This document shows positions 17,604-25,686 of a stretch of 64,000 nt of DNA, one piece after another; the stretch's first letter is position 1, and every line of letters starts with the position of its first letter. The position numbers and the translations under genes were made by a program. Below the pieces are notes generated by a model that was not told the DNA's origin, made no database searches, and saw only the letters and a program-made list of their open reading frames with translations. The DNA comes from Frigoribacterium sp. JB110. GTDB lineage: Bacteria; Actinomycetota; Actinomycetes; Actinomycetales; Microbacteriaceae. Where the stretch lies: assembly GCF_900163665.1 (NCBI RefSeq), contig NZ_FUIA01000003.1, forward strand, positions 1 to 64,000. The letters run 5' to 3'.

Positions 17604-18841
17604 CAGGCGCTTCCCGCCGAGACCGGTGCGGTGGCCCCTGTCTCAGGCAGCAGCAGGCCCGCCTTCGCGACCTCTCCGATCACGATGACGGACGGGTTGC
17701 GCACCTGCGCTTCGACGAGCTCACGGGCCGCGTCGCCGAGGGTCGAGCGGATCGTGCGCTGACACTCGGAATGGCCGTTCTCGACGACGGCGACCGGCCG
17801 CCCGGCCGGCGCACCCATCCGGATGGCCTGCCGCGACATCGATGCGAACGCGGCGACTCCCATGAGCAGCACGGTGGTGACGGAATCGTCGCGCATCGCC
17901 GCGATGTCGGCCATGCTCAGGCCGCTCTGCCCGTTGATGATGTGCATGCTCGAGGCGACGCCGCGGTGGGTGACCGGGATGCCAGCCGCCTGCGGCACCG
18001 CCATCGCGCTGGATGGTGCGGGGACCACCTCGACGGGCACGCCGGCGGCGTGGCACGCGGCGACCTCCTCGCCTCCGCGTCCGTACACGAACGGGTCGCC
18101 GCCCTTGAGCCGCACGACACGCTTTCCTGCGCGGGCGAACTCGACGAGCAGCGCGTTGATCTCGGGCTGAGGCACCGGATGGCTGCCAGGCGCCTTGCCT
18201 ACATGCACCACTTCGACATCCGGAGCGAGTTCATCCAGAACGGCGACCGGACCGAGACGGTCTGTGACGACGACGTCGGCCTCCGCGAGCAGGCGCCTCG
18301 CCCTGAGCGTCATGAGATCGACGGGGCCAGGACCGCCGCCGACGAGCGCGACGCGGCCCGGCACGGAACGGTGCCTGCGCAGATCGACGCCGCCGGAGTC
18401 GAGCACCTCCCGGATGCTCGCCGACACGCGGACGGATCGGCGAGGGTCGACCCCGTCGCCCGAGGTGACGCCGATGACGACGTCGCCGGAGCGCACCTCG
18501 CTGGTCATCCTGGCGCTGCCGTGGGCACCGTCGGAGGCGTTCACGCAGAAGACTCGCTGACGTTCGCACCACGCGGCGACGTCTGCGTCGACGCGCGCGT
18601 CGCCCGTCGCAGTGTGCACGATCCAAGCGCCGTCGACGTCGTCGGAGCGCACCTCGCGCTCATGCCACTCGATGCGGCGGTCGGCGACGATCGCCGAGAC
18701 GGCGGGGGAGAGCTCGGGGGCGACGATCACGATGTGCGCCTGCTCGTCGACGAAACGGGGAAGGCGCCGCGCGGTCACCGAGCCGCCGCCGACGATGAGA
18801 ACGCGTCGTCCGGCGAGGCTGATGCCCAGTGTGGTCGTCAC
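17603..18841 (-). CDS. cysG: Siroheme synthase-type bifunctional enzyme: precorrin-2 dehydrogenase plus uroporphyrinogen-III C-methyltransferase
   Basis: 412 residues from GTG 18841, chosen because it overlaps the nirD stop (GTGA); longer readings run into nirD. Residues 1 to about 165 are the NAD-binding dehydrogenase part (LAGRRVLIVGGGSVTARRL). Residues from about 170 are the SAM-dependent methyltransferase (VALVGGGPGPVDLMTLRA, VVRLKGGDPFVYGRGGEE, PVTHRGVASS). It makes precorrin-2 and sirohydrochlorin. It is shorter than E. coli CysG, and a separate chelatase two genes downstream may supply the iron insertion step. Confidence 0.92.
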   Translation of the reverse strand: MTTTLGISLAGRRVLIVGGGSVTARRLPRFVDEQAHIVIVAPELSPAVSAIVADRRIEWHEREVRSDDVDGAWIVHTATGDARVDADVAAWCERQRVFCVNASDGAHGSARMTSEVRSGDVVIGVTSGDGVDPRRSVRVSASIREVLDSGGVDLRRHRSVPGRVALVGGGPGPVDLMTLRARRLLAEADVVVTDRLGPVAVLDELAPDVEVVHVGKAPGSHPVPQPEINALLVEFARAGKRVVRLKGGDPFVYGRGGEEVAACHAAGVPVEVVPAPSSAMAVPQAAGIPVTHRGVASSMHIINGQSGLSMADIAAMRDDSVTTVLLMGVAAFASMSRQAIRMGAPAGRPVAVVENGHSECQRTIRSTLGDAARELVEAQVRNPSVIVIGEVAKAGLLLPETGATAPVSAGSA

Positions 18842-19239
18842 CGTGTCTCCGCCTCTCCGATCAGTACGCGTCCGCCGTCGATCTCGACGGCGTGCACACG
18901 CAGGTGCCGCGACTCGCGACCGTGCGTCTCCAACACCTCCCCCGTGCGCAGATCCCACACCTGCTTGTGCAGAGGGGATGCGATCGTGGGCGTCTCGGTG
19001 CCGTCGGCGACCAGGCGCGTTCCGACGATACCCCGCGAGAGGACGTTGGCCCCGGAGTACGGGTCGCAATTCGACACAGCCCGGACGGAGCCGTCCGGCA
19101 ACAGGAAGAGTGCGACCTGCGTGCCGCCGTCGAGCAGTGCCGCCCTGCCGCGCTCCACCTCGAGGTCGGTGACGGCGCAGACGTCGACGCGGACGCCTGG
19201 GTCGGCGGACTGCTCCATCCGGACCGTCTGAATCGTCAT
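18838..19239 (-). CDS. nirD: Nitrite reductase [NAD(P)H] small subunit
   Basis: 133 residues from ATG 19239, overlapping the nirB stop (ATGA). NirD has a Rieske-like beta fold but, as is normal in NirBD enzymes, the iron ligands are degenerate: the first site reads SNCDPYSGA and the second ASPLHKQVWDL, leaving one Cys and one His instead of the CxH and CxxH pairs. It therefore should not hold a [2Fe-2S] cluster and probably assists the large subunit. Confidence 0.93.
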   Translation of the reverse strand: MTIQTVRMEQSADPGVRVDVCAVTDLEVERGRAALLDGGTQVALFLLPDGSVRAVSNCDPYSGANVLSRGIVGTRLVADGTETPTIASPLHKQVWDLRTGEVLETHGRESRHLRVHAVEIDGGRVLIGEAETR

Positions 19240-21836
19240 CGGCGCACCTCCAGGGTGGTTCCTGCGATCATCACGGCGCCCGATTCGCGCTCCTCGGCCG
19301 AGGCAGGGCGCACCTGATCGCGCTCGGAGACGTAGGCGAGGGACGGATCGGGGGTGTCGGGTGCGTTCACGAAGGAATGGAACCTGCGCATCTTGTCGGG
19401 ATCCTCCAGCGCCGCCGCCCACTCGTCCTGGTAGCCGGCGACGTGGCGCGCCATCGCGGCGTCGAGGTCATCGCAGATGCCCAGCGAGTCTTCGAAGATG
19501 ACCTCGCGCAGCCCGTCCAGGCCGCCCTCCAGCTCCTGCATCCACGGCGCCGTGCGCTGCAGTCGGTCGGCCGTGCGGATGTAGTACATGAAGAAGCGGT
19601 CGATCGCGCGGATGAGCTCCGCGTCGCTGAGCCCTTCGGAGAGCAGCTCCGCGTGCCGCGGGGTGAAGCCGCCGTTCCCGCCGACGTACATGTTCCAGCC
19701 GTTCTCCGTGGCGATCACTCCCACGTCCTTGCCTCGGGCCTCGGCGCATTCGCGGGCGCATCCGGAGACGCCGAGCTTGAGCTTGTGCGGGGAGCGCAGG
19801 CCGCGATAGCGCAGTTCGAGGTTCACGGCCATGCCGACCGCGTCGAGCACGCCGTAGCGGCACCAGGTCGAGCCGACGCACGACTTCACCGTGCGCAGCG
19901 ATTTGCCGTACGCCTGCCCCGATTCGAACCCGGCGTCGACGAGTTCGCGCCAGATGAGGGGGAGCTGTTCGAGGCGGGCGCCGAACATGTCGATGCGCTG
20001 ACCGCCGGTGAGCTTCGTGTACAGACCGTACTTCTTCGCCACGTTGCCGATCACCACAAGGCCCTCCGGGGTCACCTCGCCGCCCGGCATGCGCGGGACG
20101 ACCGAGTAGGAGCCGTCCTTCTGCATGTTCGCCATGACGTGGTCGTTGGTGTCCTGCAGCGTCGCATTCTCGCCGTCGAGCACGTGCTCGCCGACCAGAC
20201 CGGACAGGATGCTCGCGACAGTCGGCTTGCAGACGTCGCAGCCGCGACCACGGCCGAAGCGCTCGATGATCTGCGTGAACGTGGTCAGCTCCGCCACGCG
20301 CACGGCATCGAACAGCTGGCGGCGCGACATATCGAAGTGTTCGCACAGCGCGTTCGAGACCGTCTTGCCGAGCGAGGTGAGCTCCTTGCCCACGAGCTTC
20401 TTCACCAGCACGAAGCACGAACCGCACGTGGCGCCGGCGCGGGTGCACCCCTTGACCTCATCGGCGTCGGCGCATCCGTCCTCGTGCACGGCGCCACGGA
20501 TCCGGCCCGCCGTCACCGACGAACACGAGCACACGATCGCCTCGTCGGGAAGGTCGCCGGTGGGCGCTGCCACGCCGTCGGCCGGCATCAGGTATCCGGA
20601 GGGGTCTGCGCCGAGCGGACCGCCGACCAACGGGCGGAGCGAGCCGTACGCTGAGGCGTCGCCGACGAGTACGCCGCCGAGCAGCGTCTTCGCGTCGTCG
20701 GAGAGGACGAGCTTCTTGTAGGTGCCGCCGACGGGGTCGGAGAACACGACGTCGAGTGCATTCGGGGAGGCCGCGAACGCGTCGCCGAAGCTTGCGACGT
20801 CGACGCCGGAGAGCTTGAGCTTCGTCGACTCGTCGAAGCCGGGGAACGTCGATTCCCCGCCGCAGAGCCGATCGGCGGCGACCTCTGCCATCGCGTAGCC
20901 TGGCGCGACGAGTCCGACGCTGCGGCCGCCGTGGCTGGCGACCTCGCCGATCGCGAGCACCGCGGGGTCGTTCGTCGCGCATCCGTCGTCGATGCGCACA
21001 CCGCCGCGGGGTTCCGCCTCGAGACCGGCTTCGCGGGCGAGGGAGTCGTTGGGGCGCACGCCGACGGTGAAGATCACGATGTCGGTCTCCTCGTAGGAGC
21101 CGTCGGGGAACTCGAGCGCCGCCACGGCGCCCTCCGGTCCGGGGGCCACGCGCGTCGCCCGCGACTCGGTGCGGATCCGGATGTCGCGCTCCCGGATGAG
21201 GCGGCCGAGCACCTCGCCGCCCGCACGGTCGATCTGCGCGGAGAGGAGATGGGTGCCCGAATGGATGACGCTGCATTCGGCGTCTAGGCCCTGGAGCGCG
21301 CCCGCCGCCTCGAGCCCGAGCAGGCCGCCGCCGACGACAGTGCCGCGCAGGGGGCGGCCGAGCTCGGCGGAGCGCTGGCGCACGAACGACGTGATCTCCT
21401 CGAGGTCATCGACCGTGCGGTACACGAAGGTGCCTGGCAGGTGCGAGCCGTCGATCGCGGGGCGCGCGGCGTACGAGCCAGTGGCGAGCACGAGCGTGTC
21501 GTACGCGTATCGGCGGCGAGCGGCCGTCGTCACGATCCGCTCGCTGCGGTCGATGAACGTCGCGGCATCGCCGGTGACGAGCTCGACCCGCGGGTCGAGC
21601 AGGGGAGAGGCGTCGAGAGCGAGATCCTCTGCCGCACGGCCGTCGAACCAGCTGGTCAGGCCGACCCTGTCGTAGGGTGCGCGCGGCTCGTCGCCGATGA
21701 CAGTGATCCGCCATGGAGCGTCGCCGCGCGAGAGCAGGCTCTCGACGAAGCGGTGGGCGACCATGCCGGCGCCGATCACGACCACCCGGTGGGTGTCGGT
21801 GCTCGGCGAGGGGTCGACGTGCGATCGGGAGGTCAT
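19236..21836 (-). CDS. nirB: Nitrite reductase [NAD(P)H] large subunit, assimilatory
   Basis: 866 residues. Reduces nitrite to ammonium with NAD(P)H in the cytoplasm. Domains in order: FAD/NAD(P)-binding oxidoreductase (VVVIGAGMVAHRF near residue 18, GTVVGGGLLGLEAAGAL), a BFD-like [2Fe-2S] domain (CSCSSVTAGRI ... CTRAGATCGSCF, about residues 450-490), then a sulfite/nitrite reductase domain with the siroheme/[4Fe-4S] cysteines in CVGSTWC and CARECAEA. It heads an operon with nirD and three siroheme genes, all overlapping. A -10-like TAGCCT six bases before the ATG suggests a leaderless transcript. Confidence 0.97.
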   Translation of the reverse strand: MTSRSHVDPSPSTDTHRVVVIGAGMVAHRFVESLLSRGDAPWRITVIGDEPRAPYDRVGLTSWFDGRAAEDLALDASPLLDPRVELVTGDAATFIDRSERIVTTAARRRYAYDTLVLATGSYAARPAIDGSHLPGTFVYRTVDDLEEITSFVRQRSAELGRPLRGTVVGGGLLGLEAAGALQGLDAECSVIHSGTHLLSAQIDRAGGEVLGRLIRERDIRIRTESRATRVAPGPEGAVAALEFPDGSYEETDIVIFTVGVRPNDSLAREAGLEAEPRGGVRIDDGCATNDPAVLAIGEVASHGGRSVGLVAPGYAMAEVAADRLCGGESTFPGFDESTKLKLSGVDVASFGDAFAASPNALDVVFSDPVGGTYKKLVLSDDAKTLLGGVLVGDASAYGSLRPLVGGPLGADPSGYLMPADGVAAPTGDLPDEAIVCSCSSVTAGRIRGAVHEDGCADADEVKGCTRAGATCGSCFVLVKKLVGKELTSLGKTVSNALCEHFDMSRRQLFDAVRVAELTTFTQIIERFGRGRGCDVCKPTVASILSGLVGEHVLDGENATLQDTNDHVMANMQKDGSYSVVPRMPGGEVTPEGLVVIGNVAKKYGLYTKLTGGQRIDMFGARLEQLPLIWRELVDAGFESGQAYGKSLRTVKSCVGSTWCRYGVLDAVGMAVNLELRYRGLRSPHKLKLGVSGCARECAEARGKDVGVIATENGWNMYVGGNGGFTPRHAELLSEGLSDAELIRAIDRFFMYYIRTADRLQRTAPWMQELEGGLDGLREVIFEDSLGICDDLDAAMARHVAGYQDEWAAALEDPDKMRRFHSFVNAPDTPDPSLAYVSERDQVRPASAEERESGAVMIAGTTLEVRR

Positions 21837-21842
21837 GGCGCC

Positions 21843-21896
21843 AGGCTAGGAACTGCGTGTTTCGTCGCAGGTGCGCGTGTGTTTCCTCACGTGAAC
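21843..21896 (-). promoter_or_regulatory. GlnR-type nitrogen box and -10 element of nirB
   Basis: On the minus strand two exact GAAAC half-sites (21881-21885 and 21859-21863) are spaced 22 bp apart, each preceded at n6 by a weaker a-site (GTTCA and GCACC). This is the a1-n6-b1-n6-a2-n6-b2 layout of GlnR boxes in actinobacteria. A -10-like TAGCCT (21843-21848) ends six bases before the nirB ATG at 21836. If transcription starts at that ATG the box is centred near -41, a normal activator position. Confidence 0.6.
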
Positions 21897-21956
21897 GGAA
21901 AGCTCACGCCCACAGCTCGGCTCGTGTGAGTCTGTGTGTTCCCGGCGCCTGGACCG

Positions 21957-23435
21957 TCAGCCGGTGGCGTTCGCCGCGGTGCGGTCGGTGTCGGTGAAGG
22001 CCTCGCGCGGCACGATGAGCAGTGCGGCCGCAGCCACGAGAGCCGTGAGTCCGCACACGAGCCACACCGTGACATAGCCGGTGAGCGAGCCGGCCGTCGC
22101 GTCGCCGCCGTCGATGGCCGTGGCCGCGCCGTTCAGCAGGGCGATGCCGAACACGCACGACGCGATCGCCCCGCCGACGGTCTTGACGGAGTTGGTCAGC
22201 CCTGTGGCGACTCCGGTCTGCGACGGTGGGGCGGCCGCGGCGGCGGTCGCGGGCAGGGCGGCGACGAGCGCCCCCGATCCGAGCCCGGCGACGGCCATGT
22301 TGATCGTGGTCTGGGCATAGGTGTCGTGCAGCGGCAGGAACATCAGATACCCGACGGCGACGAGAAGCGCCGCGATGATGAGCGCGACGCGCGGGGTCGT
22401 GGCACGGGCGAGGTACGGGAACAGCAGCGCTCCGACGATCATGGCGATGAGGTAGAAACCGATGATGAGCGATGTGTCGAACCCGGATGTGCCGAGGCCG
22501 TATCCGTAGACGTCGGGGTCGGTGCGGGCGAACGTCGACAGCGGCGCCTGGGCGCCGAGCACACTCACGCCGAACAGCCCTGCAGTGAGGAACACGGGCC
22601 ACAGCGACGGGGAGCGGAACATGCGCACGTCGATGAGCGGGTCGGAACAGCGCAGCTCCCACAGCACGAACGGCACGATCAGCAGCACTCCGACGGCGAC
22701 GGCGCCCCACGCGAACGGGTCGCCAGGCCCGCCGATGCGCAGCAGACTGAGGCCGCCCGTGAAGGCGACGAGCGCGAGGGAGACGAGAATGAGGCCGCCG
22801 GTGTCGAACACGCCGCCCACGGGATCCGGCGGCTCCGCGACGCCGAACAGGATGACGAAGAAGCAGATGACGACCGCGACGGCGGGGATCAGCAGCACCA
22901 GCCAGAGGGGGAGCGTATCGATGAGCGCTCCGCCGAGGAGTGCTCCGCCGATCGCGCCGAGCTCGAGGGAGGCGACGAGCACACCCGCCGCCTTGGCGGT
23001 CACGGACGCGGGCTTCACGCCTGCCTGCTCCGCGAGCCGGCGGGCGCGGATCCAGATGAGCGCCACCTCGAGCGGGAGCCAGACGACGTAGAACCCCTGC
23101 AGCGCCCAGGCGACGAGGAAGACCGCGAACGAGTCGGTGAACGGCATCGCGAGCGACGCCAGCGCCGTCGCAGCCGTTGAGACGAGCAGCATGCGCTTGT
23201 GGCCGACCATGTCGCCGAGCTTGGCGAAGGCGGGAACGACGAGAGCGGAGAGCATCAGCTGCGAGCCCTCGAGCCAGTTCACGTCGGCGTCGTGCACTCC
23301 GAGGTGACGCGCGATGTCGGTGAGCATCGGCGTGTAGTAACCCTGAAGGATGCCGCTGGTGAACTCGACGAACGCGAGGAAACCGACGATGCCGACGAGC
23401 GCGCGCAGCCCCGTGGCCGCGGCGGGCGCGGTCAC
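21957..23435 (-). CDS. MFS transporter, probable 14-helix drug/proton antiporter type
   Basis: 492 residues from GTG 23435, which overlaps the peptidase stop (GTGA). A longer reading starts inside the peptidase gene and adds no membrane segment. The N-terminal half contains the MFS motif-A-like GDMVGHKRMLLVS after the second helix and a long alternation of hydrophobic helices up to about residue 475. The layout suggests the DHA2 (EmrB/QacA) group. It lies between the peptidase and nirB, but nothing marks it as a nitrate or nitrite carrier. Substrate unknown. Confidence 0.8.
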   Translation of the reverse strand: MTAPAAATGLRALVGIVGFLAFVEFTSGILQGYYTPMLTDIARHLGVHDADVNWLEGSQLMLSALVVPAFAKLGDMVGHKRMLLVSTAATALASLAMPFTDSFAVFLVAWALQGFYVVWLPLEVALIWIRARRLAEQAGVKPASVTAKAAGVLVASLELGAIGGALLGGALIDTLPLWLVLLIPAVAVVICFFVILFGVAEPPDPVGGVFDTGGLILVSLALVAFTGGLSLLRIGGPGDPFAWGAVAVGVLLIVPFVLWELRCSDPLIDVRMFRSPSLWPVFLTAGLFGVSVLGAQAPLSTFARTDPDVYGYGLGTSGFDTSLIIGFYLIAMIVGALLFPYLARATTPRVALIIAALLVAVGYLMFLPLHDTYAQTTINMAVAGLGSGALVAALPATAAAAAPPSQTGVATGLTNSVKTVGGAIASCVFGIALLNGAATAIDGGDATAGSLTGYVTVWLVCGLTALVAAAALLIVPREAFTDTDRTAANATG

Positions 23436-24751
23436 GCCAGACTCCGGATGAGGGTCGAGTGGAAGTCGCGTCCGCGTTCGAGAGAGGAGATCGACACGCA
23501 CTCGTTCGTGCCGTGGATCGAGGCGCGCTGTGCGCTCGACATCTCCAGCGGCGCGAAGCGGTACACGGCGGGCCAGCGCCGGTGGAAGTGGCGGGCGTCG
23601 CTGGCCTGCATCATCAGGTACGGTGCGGGGAGTGCATCCGGATACGCCGCGGCAACAGCGCCTGCGACGGCGGCGAATTGCCGTTCGTCGACGGGAGACT
23701 CGGGCGACGGATCGTCGCCTTCGAGCACCTCGATGTCTATGCGGGGGTCTGCGATGCGGCGGCGCACACGCCTGACGATGTACTCAACCGTCTCCCCGGG
23801 GACGATGCGCAGGTTGAGAGTCGCTGAGGCGTGCGCGGGGAGCACGTTGGAGGCGGAACCGCCCGCGAGCATCGTCGTCGCGATCGTGGTGCGGATGAGA
23901 GCGGCAGGCTCCCCTCCGAGAGCGGCGAACACGCGACCGCCCAACCAGGGCCACCGCGCGAGCGCGAGCAGCAGCATCCGGGCCGGTCGGGACGCTCTGA
24001 CCGCGAAGATGCGCAGCATGCGCGAGATCGAGCGGGGCATCCGGGGGCGGAACGTCGAAGGTTCGAGCCGCTCGACTGCTCTTGCGATCCGCGTCACGGC
24101 GGTGTGCCCGCGAGGAGCTGAGGCGTGACCGCCGTCGCCGCGGGCTGTCAGGCGCAGGGTGGCCACGCCTTTCTCACCGACGCCGATCATGGCCGCGCTG
24201 CCGCGGACGAAGGGGAGCGGCGCATCGACGACGGCACCGCCCTCGTCGATGACGAGCCACGGCGACACACCTCGGGTCGCGAGTTCTTCCGCAATCGCCG
24301 CGGCGGAGGCTCCGTGCACCTCTTCGTCGCCGCCGAAGGACAGATAGACATCGCGCGCGGGGGCGTGACCCGCCTCGAGCAGCGATTCCACCGCTTCGAG
24401 GATGACCAGCAATGGACCCTTGTCATCGAGTGCGCCTCGGCCGTGCACCCATCCGTCGCGGATCAGGCCTGAGAAGGGGTCGCGCTCCCACCCGTCCGCT
24501 TCATCTGCCGGAACGACGTCATAGTGTGCCATCAGCACGGCCGGATCGTTGTCGGTGCGGCCCCGCCACCGATACAGCAGGCCTCGTGGACCGATGCGCT
24601 CCGGCTCGATCTCGGAATGCACCCGCGGATACAGTTCGCGGAGCAGGTTGACGAACTCCTCGAACGGCTGCTCGGACGCGGCCGCCGCGCTCACGGTGGG
24701 CACTCGGATCATCCGTGACAGTCGTTGTGCGATCGGAGGGTCGTCGTCCAT
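23432..24751 (-). CDS. M20-family metallopeptidase (Zn-dependent, carboxypeptidase/deacylase-like)
   Basis: 439 residues. Metal-site motifs of M20 enzymes are visible: LMAHYDVVPAD (His ligand), HGRGALDDKGPLL (bridging Asp), SFGGDEEVHGASA (catalytic and ligand Glu), and the late His in MQASDARHFHRRWPAVYRFAP. A dimerisation domain with GDGGHASAPRGHTAVTRIARAVERLE lies between. It cleaves amide bonds of small peptides or acylated amino acids; the specific substrate is not evident. It is co-transcribed with the MFS transporter by overlap, suggesting a small-molecule processing and export pair. Confidence 0.88.
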   Translation of the reverse strand: MDDDPPIAQRLSRMIRVPTVSAAAASEQPFEEFVNLLRELYPRVHSEIEPERIGPRGLLYRWRGRTDNDPAVLMAHYDVVPADEADGWERDPFSGLIRDGWVHGRGALDDKGPLLVILEAVESLLEAGHAPARDVYLSFGGDEEVHGASAAAIAEELATRGVSPWLVIDEGGAVVDAPLPFVRGSAAMIGVGEKGVATLRLTARGDGGHASAPRGHTAVTRIARAVERLEPSTFRPRMPRSISRMLRIFAVRASRPARMLLLALARWPWLGGRVFAALGGEPAALIRTTIATTMLAGGSASNVLPAHASATLNLRIVPGETVEYIVRRVRRRIADPRIDIEVLEGDDPSPESPVDERQFAAVAGAVAAAYPDALPAPYLMMQASDARHFHRRWPAVYRFAPLEMSSAQRASIHGTNECVSISSLERGRDFHSTLIRSLA

Positions 24752-24836
24752 GGCGCGAGCGTAGCGCAGACCGGCGACAGCGCGGCGGAGCGCATTGCGC
24801 CCCTCATCCGGAATTTCCTTCCGGGCCCGTGTGTTG

Positions 24837-24951
24837 TAGGCTGTAGTGCTCGGAGAGTTTCCGAGACGCCCGGTTCACCGGGCACCGTGCGACCGCAGGG
24901 TCGCTGGCAATTCCACAGTGTGTGAGAGGTCCCTTCGCAAGAAGGATCCAC
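24837..24951 (+). promoter_or_regulatory. Possible promoter and structured leader of tmRNA
   Basis: A -10-like TAGGCT lies at 24837-24842 without a good -35. About 100 bp follow before the mature tmRNA and contain small hairpins, such as GCCCGGT-TC-ACCGGGC. This would be removed by 5' processing of a precursor. Weak evidence. Confidence 0.25.
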
Positions 24952-25326
24952 GGGGCTGATCGGTTTCGACAGCGCCTGCCGATCTGACAGAAGCGGGCCG
25001 AGGATGCAGGGTTATCTCGTTAACGCCCCCTGCGAAACTATAAGTGCCAACTCTAACGCTGAGCGCACTGACTTCGCCCTCGCTGCGTAAGTAGCGAGCT
25101 CGAGTCCGTCAGCCCGTGATCGTCCCCGTCACGGTTCCTGGCGCCATCTAAGGGGTCTTGCTGTGTGACGGCGTCGCGACGTCACACGGGACTTTTCCGC
25201 GACTGGGCCCGTCGATCTATGTGTCTGTGCTGAAGATCGGGGCCGAGCAGAACGTCTCCACAGAATGCGCCCGGAGAAACTTCAGTGAACCAGCGTTGGA
25301 CGGGGGTTCGATTCCCCCCAGCTCCA
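24952..25326 (+). ncRNA. ssrA: Transfer-messenger RNA (tmRNA)
   Basis: About 375 nt. The 5' end GGGGCTGATCGGTTTCGACA and the 3' T-arm and acceptor (GGTTCGATTCCCCCCAGCTCC) form the tRNA-Ala-like half, with the alanine identity pair G3-U70. The tag reading frame runs from GCC 25046 to TAA 25088-25090 and encodes ANSNAERTDFALAA, with the typical ALAA proteolysis end. The 3' CCA is not encoded (the genome reads ACAG after the acceptor strand), so it must be added. tmRNA rescues ribosomes stalled on broken mRNAs. Confidence 0.96.
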
Positions 25327-25344
25327 CAGACGATTGAGGTGAGA

Positions 25345-25368
25345 GACAAGAGCGCTTGCGCTCTTGTC
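25345..25368 (+). terminator. Hairpin terminator of tmRNA
   Basis: A perfect 10-bp stem, GACAAGAGCG and its complement, with a 4-nt loop, starts 18 nt after the mature 3' end of tmRNA. It is not followed by a T-run. Confidence 0.6.
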
Positions 25369-25458
25369 CGAGCTGATTGAGTCCGTTGACCGGCACGTAA
25401 GTGCCGGAACACCGACTGCGTTCGACAGAAACGCAGAACGAACCGCTCACACACTTTC

Positions 25459-25502
25459 AACGAGTTGAGGACTCGCCCAATTGGGCGAGTCCTCAACTCG
25501 TT
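25459..25502. repeat. Perfect 44-bp palindrome downstream of tmRNA
   Basis: The arm AACGAGTTGAGGACTCGCCC continues to AA at 25480 and is mirrored without any loop to 25502, followed by a T-run of two or three. It could act as a very strong bidirectional terminator or as a cruciform or protein-binding site. It is not part of an open reading frame that looks real. Confidence 0.7.
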
Positions 25503-25686
25503 TCCGGTGGCTTCGACAGAGCGGTGTCGGCGAAGTCGTCGGTCAGGTCGGTGCCGACCTGACCGAGCCGGCCCTGACGGTGCGACGGACGGGACGGTCA
25601 AGGCGGCCACCGCTGTACGCGCAGCGTTCACCAAAGGTTCGTCGTTCGGCCGCGAAGCGTTTCTATGAGATTCCTACGGTCGGCGG

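Larger units (their letters stand above)
25327..25686. other. Gene-free stretch between tmRNA and the large secreted protein, rich in hairpins
   Basis: No credible gene was found. It holds, in order, the tmRNA terminator hairpin, a 7-bp stem with GTAA loop (25390-25407), a perfect 44-bp palindrome (25459-25502) and an 11-bp stem with a 2-nt loop (25541-25564). No copy of the tmRNA 3' end was seen here or downstream, so there is no sign of an integrated element. Confidence 0.6.

Noticed and set aside
18838..19239. Rieske [2Fe-2S] protein
   Set aside because: Both ligand pairs are degenerate, as is normal for NirD, so a cluster is not expected.
21957..23435. Nitrate/nitrite transporter (NarK) serving nirBD
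   Set aside because: The protein looks like a 14-helix drug-exporter-type MFS and is coupled to a peptidase gene by overlap, while nirB has its own promoter-like region.
24952..25686. Mobile element integrated at tmRNA
   Set aside because: tmRNA is a common attachment site, but no integrase and no duplicated tmRNA 3' end are seen downstream. The adjacent palindromes look like terminators.
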